From NCBI GenBank assembly GCA_023512835.1, contig CM042090.1:54113365-54177364 (forward strand): a DNA stretch of 64,000 nt, read 5' to 3'. Within the stretch, counting starts at the first letter, position 1. Each line of letters starts with the position of its first letter. The notes beneath the pieces were generated by a model. The model made no database searches. It had not been told where the DNA came from and saw only the letters and a program-made list of their open reading frames with translations. The position numbers and the translations under genes are program-made. The DNA is from Taxillus chinensis (lineage: Eukaryota; Streptophyta; Magnoliopsida; Santalales; Loranthaceae). This document shows positions 21,008-32,332 of the stretch, in pieces.

Positions 21008-23331
21008 TTACCTCTCAGTTGGCAAGCTGTAATAGTAGATAACATTGGCCACCATTCGTCGCACCTGAGCCACAAAGTCAACCGATGTCTCGTCGCGCAC
21101 TTCCCAAGTTTCCTTCCCTTGTAGAATAGCCATCATGTAGTAGTAAGCAAAGATCCCATAGCTGAATTGGTCAGGCTGTTGGGGAATTTCCATTTCGTTG
21201 CAGTGAATAAGAGGTAGCTTGTCGGCCAATAAGCCTTCTTTGATCATCGCCGCTTTGATTCGTTTGATGAACCCATGCACTAACTGTCTTTTCCGTCTAG
21301 CAAACCCTTCGCCTTGGCTTGGGTTATATAGCACGGCATGTCCTACATCCAGATTCAAATGGACCAATACATAGTGGCGGTCAATGTGCACTGGAATCAG
21401 CACCTCATGCATACCATGCCAAGGGCGGTGCCCTTCATTCTCACCATTGATGCGTTGGCGCCACACCTCTTCGGACAAGGGTTGATTGAATATTTCGCAC
21501 AGCATGATGGAAGTGAACTGAGCTAAGGGGTAGTTATGAGGCTCAGCCTCCACTACATAGCGCATGGTCATGCAGAAGAGGTCTATCTCGTCGCAATAGA
21601 GATATTCATTCTCTGAGATCCTCTTTAGGCTAAAAGGGGTGAAGATATCATTATCCCGTATAAAGCGAGCCCTCTGAACCGTGGAATTGATGAACTCTTC
21701 AAAAGCTGCTTGGCTCTCAGCAGATGATAAGGCTGGATTAATGATTAAATGGATAGGAGAGTCAAGAAGGTCTTCAGGTTCAACAGGCATGTATGTACCC
21801 CAAGAGACAGGATGTATAACAGGCACAAGAGCCTGAGAATATGCAGGATCAGTAAAAGGCTGGAAGGGTGAATACCCTGTTGCTGGCTCTGCCTCCTCTG
21901 GTTGATAGTAGGATGGCCTAGCTGAAGATTCTGGTTGAGGTGGATCTGCCTGGGTTGGATAAGAAACTTCAGGGGATGGAGAGGGTTCTTCATCAGATAT
22001 CTCCACTATAGGAGAACGTTTTAATGCTTTCCTCTTGCTCAAGGCCTTCCAGATTTTGCCTAGGAGGGCTTCCACCAGTTTTGACTTCTTTGTTGTCCTT
22101 CCTCAGGGCTTCCACCTCGTGCTGGGTTCTTGCATCTGCCTCCCCTGAGCTGCTGTGTTTCTTGCCTCCAAGCTTCGGTAGATGCAGCAAGAGGAGCTTC
22201 TGGGGCTTCCCATGCTCTAGGAGATGCATGAGCAGCTACGTCTGGGGCCTCCCATGCTCTGGTTCTAGGTTGTGAAGTAGCGTGTTGGTCTCCAGAGATG
22301 AGGGCCATTAATTCTTCAAATGGGGCACTAGTGATGTGCCCATTAGTGACTGCCCAATTGATTACCTCCACTTCGCTCACCACCTGCCCACTAATGCCTT
22401 GAAAGAAATTGAAAATATCTTCTTTGTGTACATTGAACTGCATGTACATGGCAGTGAGTCTGTATAGAGTCTGCTTCCTTTGATCCAAATGAGGAGAGGT
22501 CTCCCTTGCAAAGTCAGTGGATCGCTCCACATGAACACTGTGCCTAGTGGGCTGTGATGGAGGGGGAACATTGGTTGCCCAATGACCTCTGGTACTGATC
22601 CCCAAACCTCCTTCAGCATGCAATACTCTTAACACCTAGTGAGAAGGAAAAGTGATGCTATCCATGGAGGAAAAATGCAAAGCAGGCATGCTTTGAAATA
22701 TCAAACACAAAAATCTGCCATTTATCTGCTTTGATGAGTTTTTCTTCCACCATTTAAAAATGGTAGCGGCCCAATCCACATTTAGCATATGATCAATGCT
22801 ATACATCAACTCCAGGTGTGGCTTAGGCACACTATCTATCCCACTAGTCTGAATCAATAAGCATTTCCCTACCAGGTAAGCTAGGCATCTAAATCTTCCA
22901 ACAAAACCATTCTTGGTATACTGCCTTCTACTTTGAAATTTTCTAGCATAGTTGCATGCAGTACCAAATTCTCCTAGGCTTAGCTGAGGAAGGCTATCAC
23001 TGGGTGCAGGGAGGCTAAAGCAATGTCTAATGATTTCAGGGGTAATTCTGACATAAACCCCTTGCACAACCCCTATCAGTTCATCCTCACTCACAGAGAC
23101 AGATGCATAAAATTCTTGAAGGGCAGGATAGGAAATAGCTGGCTGGGCAGATACTAACCTTTGTAATCCCAGATTTTGGATTTTAAGAGCCACCTCTCTA
23201 GCCCAGCCCAGCTCTGAAGCCTCCAAAGTCTGCATATCAAGAGCATGCCCCAAGAGTATCTCCTCCTCAGGTTGGCTATCAGCACTAGGTGAGTGCACCT
23301 CCTCCTGGCCAGTCCTCCTTGTGCGCACCAT
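21008..23331 (-). pseudogene. Element 2 ORF3: plant-transposon domain plus Ulp1-like (C48) protease domain, broken
   Basis: I take the ATG at 23331 (MVRTRRTGQEE) as start; upstream in-frame codons lack an ATG. The N-terminal domain (about 23330-22700) contains ALQEFYASVSVSEDELIG and VRITPEIIRHCFSLP, a pattern annotated in plants as putative plant transposon protein. A TAG at 22636-22638 interrupts it, with the same frame going on to about 22200. A linker with acidic, charged stretches follows across two frame changes. The C-terminal part (22075-21008) is Ulp1-like: RHYVLVHLNLDVGHAVLYNP, then IPQQPDQFSYGIFAYYYM. The His and Gln of the protease signature are present, but Asp is Asn and the nucleophile Cys is Tyr, so it would be inactive. 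Confidence 0.72.
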
Positions 23332-23399
23332 CTTTGGAATGAGAATAAAGAGCAACGAACAGAAAACTGAAGAGCAAGAGAGCAAAAGAGCAAAGTTTC

Positions 23400-23900
23400 T
23401 CTAATACTCAGATCTGGAGTGATTTTGGTGTGGAAGCCTTTGAAGAAGGCCTCTCTTTATATAGCGTGCAGAAGGAAAGATGCTCCAATTGGCATGATAC
23501 ACGTGCCCCTAACTTTTCAGAGTGTTCTGACCAAAATAGCCCTTGCATGTGAATTGGTTGAATTGGCGTGTAGGTCAAAATCATCCCAAACTTTGGTGGT
23601 GGGTCCCCCTTTAGCTGGCACGCAATAGTCCCTTCTGCACGTGAATTGTTTAAAGCTTCTAGGAGGGCTAAAATCGGTATTTTGCATTTTTGAGCCTCCA
23701 TATGACAGCTAGCAATTCGCGTGCAAGAGTAAACATGTTTCACATGGTCTTCATCTACCATTCCGGAAAGTTACAGCTCAAAAGGAGGTGCACGTGAATT
23801 GGGCAATTCACGTGCAAATTCACATTTAGGTCCAAACTGGCCCAAATTTCTCCACATTGTTGCTTGTGCATTATAGACCATCTTTAAGTCTTGCACGTGA
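23400..23900 (-). promoter_or_regulatory. Candidate internal promoter upstream of element 2 ORF3
   Basis: On the minus strand a CTATATAAAGAG box (23453-23464) lies about 120 bases before the ORF3 ATG. Upstream are five CACGTG cores (23500, 23638, 23791, 23809, 23894), including GCACGTGAATTGGGCAATTC..GTGC at 23790-23815, the same arrangement as in element 1 U3 (5850-5875). The transcript start and use are inferred. Confidence 0.6.
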
Positions 23901-24186
23901 ATTGTTTGAGCCCATCTTTAAGCACTTTTGGGCTTCACTTGCTCCTTGCTCCTTGACTTTGACTTTAAAAACAATTCCACAAGTTCAGGACCCAATAATT
24001 TGCTCATCCTGCAAATGGTTAGTTAAGAAAGAAGCAAAGTCTCCTGCACAATGGTAAGCTTGCAAACAAATTTATTGAATAGAATAAATAAAAGAAAATA
24101 ACATAAACTAAAATACAGCAATAAACATTGGGTTGCCTCCCAACCAGCGCTTTATTTAAAGTCTGTAGCTAGACTTTCAGTTATGA
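23901..24186 (-). other. Element 2 spacer between pol and the internal promoter
   Basis: Noncoding, with no clear features beyond AT-rich sequence. On the minus strand it follows directly after the pol stop. Confidence 0.5.
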
Positions 24187-27100
24187 TCATGCAATGGTGA
24201 AAGAGAGGGAATCAACTATCTCCCTCTGAGTTGAATCAAAGTATGGTTTCAGTCTGTTGCCATTCACCCAAAATTTATTGCCATCTACAGCTTGGAGCTC
24301 AAAGCTCCCATATGGCTTCTTATCAACTATCACAAAAGGTCCCATCCAGTTGGACCTTAGTTTGCCAGGAAATAACCTCAACCTTGTGTTAAATAAAAGA
24401 ACTTTCTGCCCTAAGGTTAAAGGTTCATTGTTGAGTTGCCTATCATGCCATTTCTTAGTTCTTTCTTTATAAAATTTAGCACTATCATAGGCATCCAGCC
24501 TAAGCTCATCTAACTCAATTAATTGAGTCATCCTAAGCTCCTTGATCTCTTGTGGGTTAACATTTAACTTCTTCAAGGCCCAATGAGCCTTGTGTTCTAG
24601 TTCCACAGGCAAGTGACATGCCTTACCATATAGAATACGGTAAGGTGACATCCCAATGGGAGTTTTGTAAGCTGTCCTATATGCCCATAAGGCTTCATCA
24701 AGCCTTTGAGACCAATCTTTCCTATTGGCTCCAACAGTTTTCTCTAAAATGGCCTTAATCTCTCTGTTAGACACTTCTGCTTGTCTATTAGCTTGCGGGT
24801 GGTAGGCTAAAGACTTCCTATGAGTGACACCATACTTGTTCAATAATTTGTCAAATAATTTGTTGCAGAAATGACTACCCTCATCACTGATTATAGCCCT
24901 TGGTGTCCCAAAACGGCTAAAGATGTTCCTGGTAAGGAAATGAGTCACAACCCTAGCATCATTCACTCTAGTAGGAATAGCTTCTACCCACTTAGACACA
25001 TAATCCACAGCAAGCGAAATGTATGAATACCCATCAGAATTAGGGAATGGCCCAATGAAGTCAATGCCCCAAATGTCAAAAATTTCAACTGGAAGGATTC
25101 CAGTTAAGGGCATCTCATTTTTCCTAGACAGACCACCTACCCTTTGACATCTATCACACTTTTTGATGTAGACATAGGTGTCTTTCACCATGTGAGGCCA
25201 ATAAAAGCCACACTGCATGATTTTAGCCACAGTTCTTTGCACTCCAAAGTGGCCCCCATAATGTGATGCATGACAATGATGTATTATGTCATCTACTTCC
25301 TCCTCAAGGACACACTTTCTAATGATTTGGTCTGGACACCTCCTATAAAGAATTGAGTCTTCCCAAATGTATTTCTTAGCATCCACTCCCAATTTCTTTC
25401 TCTGGTGGTAGTCTAACTGCTTGGGTATGAACCCAGTGGCTAAATAATTTGCTATGTCAGCAAACCAAGGAAGATGATGCACCTCAAACAACTTCTCATC
25501 AGGAAAGTCATCTACAATGGGTAGAGACTTAGGTGCATTCTCCACACGGGAGAGGTGATCAGCCACAGAATTTAGGGCTCCCTTTGTGTCTCTAATTTCA
25601 AGGTCAAATTCCTGTAAGAGGAGAACCCATCTAATCAAGTGTGGCTTACCTTCTTTTTTAGCAAACAAATATTTCAATGCAGCATGATCAGTATAAACAA
25701 TGACTTTAGACCCCAAAAGATAGGGTCTAAACTTGTTGCAGCCATAAACCACGGCTAGCAACTCTTTCTCAGTGGTGGTATAGTTCTGTTGAGCATCATC
25801 TAAGGTCTTACTAGCATAGTAAATGACCCTAAACACATTTTCTCGCCTTTGCCCTAAGACTACCCCCACAAGATAATCACTCGCATCACACATTAGCTCA
25901 AAAGGCTGAGCCCAGTCAGGTGTGACTATAACAGGTGCAGTGGCTAACTTACCCTTGAGGATGTTGAAAGCTTCTAAACAATCTGCATTAAACTCAAAGC
26001 TTGTGTCTTTTTCTAACAACCTATTCATGGGTTTTGCAATTTTTGAGAAGTCCTTAATGAATCTCCTATAAAAGCCAGCATGGCCAAGGAAACTTCTCAC
26101 TCCTTTTTCATTGGTTGGAGGTGGCAGAGTCTCAATAGTGGAGATTTTTGCCTTGTCTACCTCCAAACCATATGCAGACACCTTGTGCCCTAGAACTATC
26201 CCCTCAGTTACCATGAAATGGCATTTCTCCCAATTTAGGACTAGTTCCTTCTCCTCACATCTCTCTAAGACCACATCTAGATTTTTCAAGCACTGTTGGT
26301 AGGAGGAACCAAACACCGAAAAGTCATCCATGAAGACCTCCATGATCTCCTCAACCAAACCCTGAAAAATGGCCATCATACACCTTTGAAAGGTGGCAGG
26401 GGCATTACAAAGCCCAAATGGCATTCTCCTAAATGCAAAAGTGCCAAAAGGGCACGTGAAGGTAGTCTTTTCTTGGTCCTCGGGCTTAACCATGATCTGA
26501 TTATACCCGGAATAGCCATCTAAAAAGCAGTAGTGACTATAACCAGCTAACCTATCCAACATTTGATCAATGAAAGGAAGAGGAAAATGATCCTTCCTAG
26601 TAGCCTTGTTCAGCTTTCTATAGTCAACACACACTCTTCACCCCGTCACAGTGCGAGATGGGATCAATTCATTTTTCTCATTTTTAATCACGGTCATGCC
26701 CCCTTTCTTGGGCACAACATGCAATGGACTCACCCACTCACTATCTGAAATAGCATAAATTATACCCGCATTTTTCCATTTTAAAATTTCTTTTCTAACA
26801 ACTTCTTTCATGGCAGGGTTTAATCTTCTTTGTCTTTCAGCAGTGGGTTTAAAATCATCATTCATCAAAATTTTATGCATGCAAATCCCTGGACTAATAC
26901 CCCTAATGTCTTCAATGTTCCATCCTAGGGCCTTTTTTGTTTCCTAAGGACTTCTAGCAATTGAGTACACTCCACATCATTCAAATTAGAAGCAACAATG
27001 ACAGGGAATTGATTTGTAGAGTCTAGAAATTCGTACCTTAGGTATCCAAGCAGCTCCTTCAGTTCTGGAGCTGGAGGCACGTCATCTTCTTTCTCCTCCT

Positions 27101-29597
27101 TAGCTTGCTCCAAAGAGTTTGTAGTTTGCTCATCTTCCTCAGCTGTCAAGTACATCTCTTCATCTTGTTGAGCTTCTATAAGCTGAAGGGCTCCATTATT
27201 GGTGGTGGTAATTTCTTCTGCCAAGTAGTCTTCCACCAATTCCTCAAGGTCATCAACCCAAAGGCAGTCCTCCTCCTCTTGACCTTGCAAAGCCTTCCCC
27301 ATGTGGAAGACTAAGGTCTCCTCATTAATTCTCAGAGTTAGCTGCCCTTGAGCAACATCAATCAATGCACAACCCGTTCTGAGAAACGGTCTTCCAAGGA
27401 GTAGCTAAACTCTTCTATCTTCTTCCATCTCCAAAACTACAAAGTCTGCTGGAAATATGAAGGAACCCACTTTGACTAACACGTCTTCAATTATCCCTTC
27501 TGGCCTTCCAATAGACCGGTCAGCAAACTGCAATGATATGGAAGTGGGCTTCATGCCCTTAAACCCAAGCTGCTTGTACAAAGCAAAGGAGATCAAATTG
27601 ATGCTGGCCCCTAAATCACATAGGGCCTGCTGCTGCGGTGCATTGCCAATCACACAAGGGAGATTAAAACTGCCCGGATCTTTATTCTTGATGGGCAAAC
27701 TCTGTTGAACAACACTGCTCACCTCGTTAGTGACTGCCACCTTCTCATGATCCCCATATTTCCTCTTCTTCTTCACAAAATCTTTGATGTACTTTCTGTA
27801 CCTAGGCATCTGCTCCAAAATTTCCACAAATGGAATATTAATCTCAAGCCGCTTGAATAAACTCAGGAAGTGGTCATACTCTTTCTCAACCCTCTGGTTC
27901 CTCAGCCTCTGAGGAAATGGCATAGTAGGCCTGAGCTCTTGCCTCTATTCTTCAGCTATTCTGTCTTGACTCAACTGCTGGTCCTTCTTTTCTTGCACTC
28001 TTTCTTCAGCTTTATCTGATTTTCCTTGGTCATCAGCTTCCAAGGGTCTGCTCTGTTCTTCTGGAATTGCCTTCTTCTTAGGCTCTTCAGCTTCATTCAG
28101 TGCCTTCCTGCTCCTTAGAGTGATAGCCTTGCAACTCTCCTTGGGGTTCACCTCATTGTCACTTGGAAAAGTGTTGGTTGACACCCTTTGATTAGCATTC
28201 TGTGCCATACTCACAAGTAACTTCTCCATATTCTTAATTGAAGACTCCATACTACCTACCCTTTCCTTCAAATCACCCACCTCTCTTCTAGCTATCTCAT
28301 CCTCATGCTGATATGTTCTTCTTTGCTGCTGAGGCTGAGGCTGCTGTTACTCGAATCCAGGAGGTGGATGTAAGAAATTATCAGTAGCATATGGATTTTG
28401 CTTCATCCCTGGAGGCACATATTTATACTGAGCGGATGTATCTCCCCCTCGGTTCTGATTCTTCTGATATCCCTGAGATTGTTGTTGGTTCTGATTGTAC
28501 CCTTGTCCTTGTTGATGAGGATAAAATTGTTGCTTCTGGTACAAGCCTTTCCCTCCAACATAATTTGCATCTTCAGCTCCACTCCACCCTTGCTCAGCTA
28601 CTAGTGAGGCGTGTTGTGATGCTCCAACTTTAAGAGCCAACACTTCCATGCTTTTTTCTAAAGCTTGGATCTGCCCTTGCATATCATTGGAGGGAGTATC
28701 AACTGAAGATATCTTCTCCCTTGGCCTTGAAGTACGCACATTAGACCACTGCCAATCAGCTAATGACAGCCTCTCCAAGAGCTCTGCAGCTGCGTCAGGC
28801 TCTAGATTCATCAAGCATCCTCCAGCAGCTGCATTCACCTTGTCTTGTGAGTGGGACTGAAGACCTGTGTAGAAAGATTCAATTTGAATCCACTGGGGTC
28901 TTCCATGATCAGGGCATCTTCTCACTAAGTCTTTGAAACGCTCCCAAGCTTCATGAAGAGTCTCCATCTCATCTTGCCTGAATCTGCTAATCTCTCCTCT
29001 GAGCTGGATCACCTTGGAAGGAGGGAAGTACTTTGACATGAACTTGGTCTGCATCTCCTCCCAAGTGTTGATTGAACCTGCGGACAGACTGTTGAACCAG
29101 CCAAGAGCTCTATCCCTTAAAGAGAAAGGGAAAAGCCTTAGCTTTATTGCCTCCTCTGGTACATTGTTGATCTTTATGGTGTCACACATCTGGTAGAACC
29201 TCATCAAATGCTGGTGTGGATCATCCACGACTATTCCTCCAAACGCGTTGTTGTTCACCATGTTGATCAACGCCGGCTTCAGCTCGAAGCTATTTGCTTG
29301 GACTCTTGTCTGCCGAATCCCAGAATAATGGTCTGACATCATCGGTCTCACATAGTCTAAGAAGGTTCTGGGCATAAACCTATTACCCTCTTCTTCTGGA
29401 TATTGGCCATTGTAATTGGCCCCTCTTTGTGGTGCACCACCATCAGGCCTTAAATCTGCCATCAATTCACCAACTGAAAGCTCTAAGCCTTGCAATGCTT
29501 CTTCAGCCTCACGTGCTGCTTCCCTAGCTGCTCTACGCCGAGCTCTGAACAATCTTTCAGGTTCCTGATTAAATGGTATAAACTCCTGTCTTGGCAT
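24187..29597 (-). pseudogene. gag-pol: Element 2 gag-pol polyprotein with four stops and one frameshift
   Basis: Begins at ATG 29597 (MPRQEFIPFNQEP). Gag (29597-28347) has the capsid block ALGWFNSLSAGSINTWEEMQ and RRCPDHGRPQW, then a Gln-rich tail. Protease near 27610-27570 reads CDLGASINLISF (intact). RT has FMDDFSVFG near 26325. RNase H has [20 protein letters not shown] and [11 protein letters not shown]. Integrase has HHCC ([21 protein letters not shown]) and D,D,E in [17 protein letters not shown] and QAEVSNREI, all intact. Stops at 28347 (TAA), 27945 (TAG), 27405 (TAG) and 26638 (TGA) fit CAA, CAG, CAG and TGG ancestors. One base is gained or lost in an A run near 26935. Otherwise the frame is preserved, so the copy died late. 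Confidence 0.93.
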
Positions 29598-29766
29598 GCA
29601 CAACTAAGAATTCCTCAAACACTTGGTGTATGTTCCTGTAAAACAACAAGAACACACCCAGCAGCTCCGAACAATGCAAAATAAACAAATAAAGAACACA
29701 AAATAACAGAAAATAAAAGACAAAATAAAACACCAAGATCAGAATTCAAACAATTTTACTCAATGT

Positions 29767-30094
29767 TGACAGACAGATTTTTAGCCTCTCTAAAAGAGCT
29801 AGCTAATGTCGTTAAATCTCTCTTCAAGATAATAAATTCCCTAATTTTGCACTAAAAGAATAGCAGCAAGCAAGGAGTCGAACCCACAGGGATTAGCCTA
29901 GTTCTCTAGTTCTCAAATCAAAACACCCAATTACTCTTGTTCAATAAAATGTCTTGGCAAAAACGAATTCTTTTTATAACTAAAGATCTAATTTTTATGT
30001 GGTTTTCTGAATAAACAAAGAAAACAAACTGATTTTAGGATTAAGATTCAAGGACTAAAAGCATCTAGGGTCACAATTTCACCTCCCTATGTTA
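29767..30094 (-). repeat. Extra copy of the LTR 3' end inside the element 2 leader (328 bp)
   Basis: Bases 29767-30094 repeat the U5-side end of the LTR (compare 30142 onward and 17994 onward), including the terminal TGACAGACAGATTTTT. It is separated from the true 5' LTR by the primer binding site and 26 bases of leader. Past 30094 the match to the LTR stops abruptly. Confidence 0.93.
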
Positions 30095-30120
30095 ATTTCT
30101 AAAGCTAGTTAACCGTTGAA

Positions 30121-30138
30121 TCCCCGGCAACGGCGCCA
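30121..30138 (-). promoter_or_regulatory. Primer binding site, tRNA-Asp type
   Basis: On the minus strand TGGCGCCGTTGCCGGGGA starts 3 bases after the 5' LTR. This is the tRNA-Asp complement typical of Athila elements. Confidence 0.92.
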
Positions 30139-30141
30139 ATT

Positions 30142-31650
30142 TGACAGACAGATTTTTAGCCTCTCTAAAAGAGCTAGCTAATGTCGTTAAATCTCTCCTC
30201 AAGATAATAAATTCCCTAAGATTGCACTAAAAGAATAGCAGCAAGCAAGGAGTCGAACCCACAGGGATTAGCCTAGTTCTCTAGTTCTCAAATCAAAACA
30301 CCCAATTACTCTTGTTCAATAAAATGTCTTGGCAAAAACGAATTCTTTTTATAACTAAAGATCTAATTTTTATGTGGTTTTCTGAATAAACAAAGAAAAC
30401 AAACTGATTTTAGGATTAAGATTCAAGGACTAAAAGCATCTAGAGTCACAATTTCACCTCCCTATGTTATCTCTACTGGTTCATGGTATTAGGGTTGTCT
30501 GATTGAAAACATGCTAAACATAAGCCAAGGACAACAAATGGTCATTGAGGTCCTTTTAAGAGTTGTATGCTAGAATGGTCATCTAAACACACAAACATGC
30601 AAAGCCAATAAATCATACTTGCAAAAGGATAATGATCACACCAATTACAAATAAGTTATGAATCTCAATCCGCCCCAGACTAGGGCTAAGAATACCAAGG
30701 TGTACATCCAAAGATAGAATTAAGAACAGATTCATAAAACATGCAAAACTCAATCATCCAAACCCAATATTCATAAACACAGCAAAGCAACAAGGGGGCT
30801 ACATTGCTCCCCTAGATTATAAGAACTACTCACGCATGATTACAAGCAAAACCATAGCAGTAAAGCTAAACATCTTCTTTTAATCCACGTGCGCAACAAG
30901 GCTTCAAATCCAGGCTCCAAAATCCGCGACGGCTGTTGCGACGGCTGCTCTCCTAGGTCAAGGAGCAACCTCCAAGTCGTGGAGCCTCTCTCTCTCTCTA
31001 AAAACGTGTAGGGGGTCAAAGATGCATAGCAGAGGGCATAGAGCTCTTATTTATAGAGTTTGGATGGGCCTTGAGGTGTGTACCCTAGCCCATTTATCAA
31101 AACGGCGTAGTTTTGATAAGTAACACTCGAAACATTAAAATCTCTATCTTTCATCCACAATTTGGACATGGGCCTTCAGAAACAATTGATCAGCATGAAA
31201 AAACGATAGGATCGGTCCAAAAATATCTCTGCACGTCAGTTTGCACGTGATATGGTGAATTCACGTGCAACTCCAAATCAGCTCAAACTTCTCCCCAAGC
31301 TTCCTTACATCCTGTAGAGGCCTGAGAGGCAAAAATAGGCTTGCACGTGAAATGGGTGAATTCACGTGCAGCTCCAAATCAGCTCCAAATGCTCTAAAAT
31401 TTCTGTGGTAGGTAGAGGACATCATTCTAAGCAACTTTTGTTCTTGCACGTCAATTGTTTGAGGTCATCTACTATGTCAAAAGTGAGCTCCAAAATCTGC
31501 TAAAACAGTTTAAAAGCGCATGTATTTGCAAATAGCATCTTCCTAGGGGTTAGAGCAAATATATATGATATATGAAGCAATAAGGCTCTAATCATGCTCT
31601 TAAACATCCTAAATAAATAATAGAATAACGGCATAAAATGCACGTTATCA
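30142..31650 (-). repeat. Element 2 5' LTR (1509 bp)
   Basis: Pairs with 17994-19500. Promoter signals on the minus strand: CACGTG at 31244, 31262, 31344 and 31363; near-palindrome at 31096-31117; TATAAATA near 31047-31056. A CT-rich leader at about 30980-31000 follows the TATA box. Confidence 0.95.
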
Positions 31651-31710
31651 TTATGTCGTATGAATGTTCTATTACGGATCTTTATGTAGCAATTATATTT
31701 ATTGTGATGT

Positions 31711-32332
31711 AGCTATCATTGGGTGTTGGTTGTAGTTCATCCAAAGAAGCGGCATGTGTGGTATTTTGATCCACTAGCCAATGCTATTGACACACACCTG
31801 TTGGCCACTTTAAAATTGTGTGTCTAATTAAAATGTACCTTCTCTTCATTGTAAAATTTACTCATGATTTGTATTACTAATGATCTTTCGTATATACAGT
31901 GCATTTAAAAGTTTAGATTACAATTTCAATTTTAAGTCAACAAAGAAGTTACCTACATTCGAGACAGTAAAGGTAATAGTTATGATTTCTTTATTTATAT
32001 CACTCAAAATTTGTAGTTGTATATATTTATAACTTCAAATTCTTGTAACTATAGTGCCCTACACAACCCGGGCCTATTGAATGCGGGTACTAGGTGTTGC
32101 GATACATGAAAGATATTGTAAAATCACATGGAACACACCTTATTTCATTGGTGAGTCACATTATAAACTCATTAACTTGTAGCGTTTATAGATATCATTA
32201 ATGGAAACTTGTATTGACTTGTATATATATTGTAAAAAATACTTTTAGTTTCACAATACCGAACCATACAACACATCAATGATCAATGAAGTACGAAGTG
32301 AACTTATTGCATTCATACGGGATCATATGTGA
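31711..32332 (+). pseudogene. CACTA second gene, catalytic exons of Ulp1-like C48 protease
   Basis: Ulp1-type proteases cleave SUMO precursors or SUMO conjugates in the nucleus. Exon about 31711-31829 reads YHWVLVVVHPKKRHVWYFDP, giving the catalytic His and Asp. A small exon follows at about 31903-31973 (FKSLDYNFNFKSTKKLP). Exon about 32055-32150 reads CPTQPGPIECGY then, after a TAG, VLRYMKDIVKSH, giving the oxyanion Gln and nucleophile Cys. A last exon at about 32251-32332 reads INEVRSELIAFIRDHM and stop. All three triad residues are present, but the TAG two residues after the Cys-Gly motif makes it a pseudogene. Confidence 0.82.

Larger units (their letters stand above)
17994..31650 (-). 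mobile_element. Element 2: Athila-type Ty3/gypsy retrotransposon, full length (13,657 bp)
   Basis: LTRs are at 30142-31650 (5') and 17994-19500 (3'), with termini TGATAACGTG..CTGTCA on the minus strand. The target duplication TTATG is perfect (17989-17993 and 31651-31655). The primer site is complementary to tRNA-Asp, as in Athila and Tat. RT wording (FMDDFSVFG) and the DLGAS protease are Athila marks. An extra 3' ORF region encodes a plant-transposon domain and a Ulp1-like domain. The gag-pol has four substitution-type stops and one frameshift. Insertion into a CACTA intron postdates that transposon. Confidence 0.95.
7368..32332 (+). mobile_element. CACTA (En/Spm) DNA transposon, interrupted by three LTR insertions; ends not found
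   Basis: Two plus-strand gene remnants of the CACTA superfamily are read across the insertions: a TNP2-like transposase gene (7731-14716) and a gene with a Transposase_24-like part and a C-terminal Ulp1-like protease (14882-32332). Coding sequence resumes in frame across both solo LTRs, and the protease resumes in the next exon after the Athila element, so these were one locus. I could not find CACTA terminal repeats: the left end may lie beyond element 1, and no matching right end is evident before 33334. The stated right end is only the end of the second gene. Confidence 0.8.

Noticed and set aside
22024..22275. Plus-strand frame at 22024-22275 and similar plus frames across 24257-29684
   Set aside because: Antisense shadows of Athila ORF3 and gag-pol; no motif wording on the plus strand.
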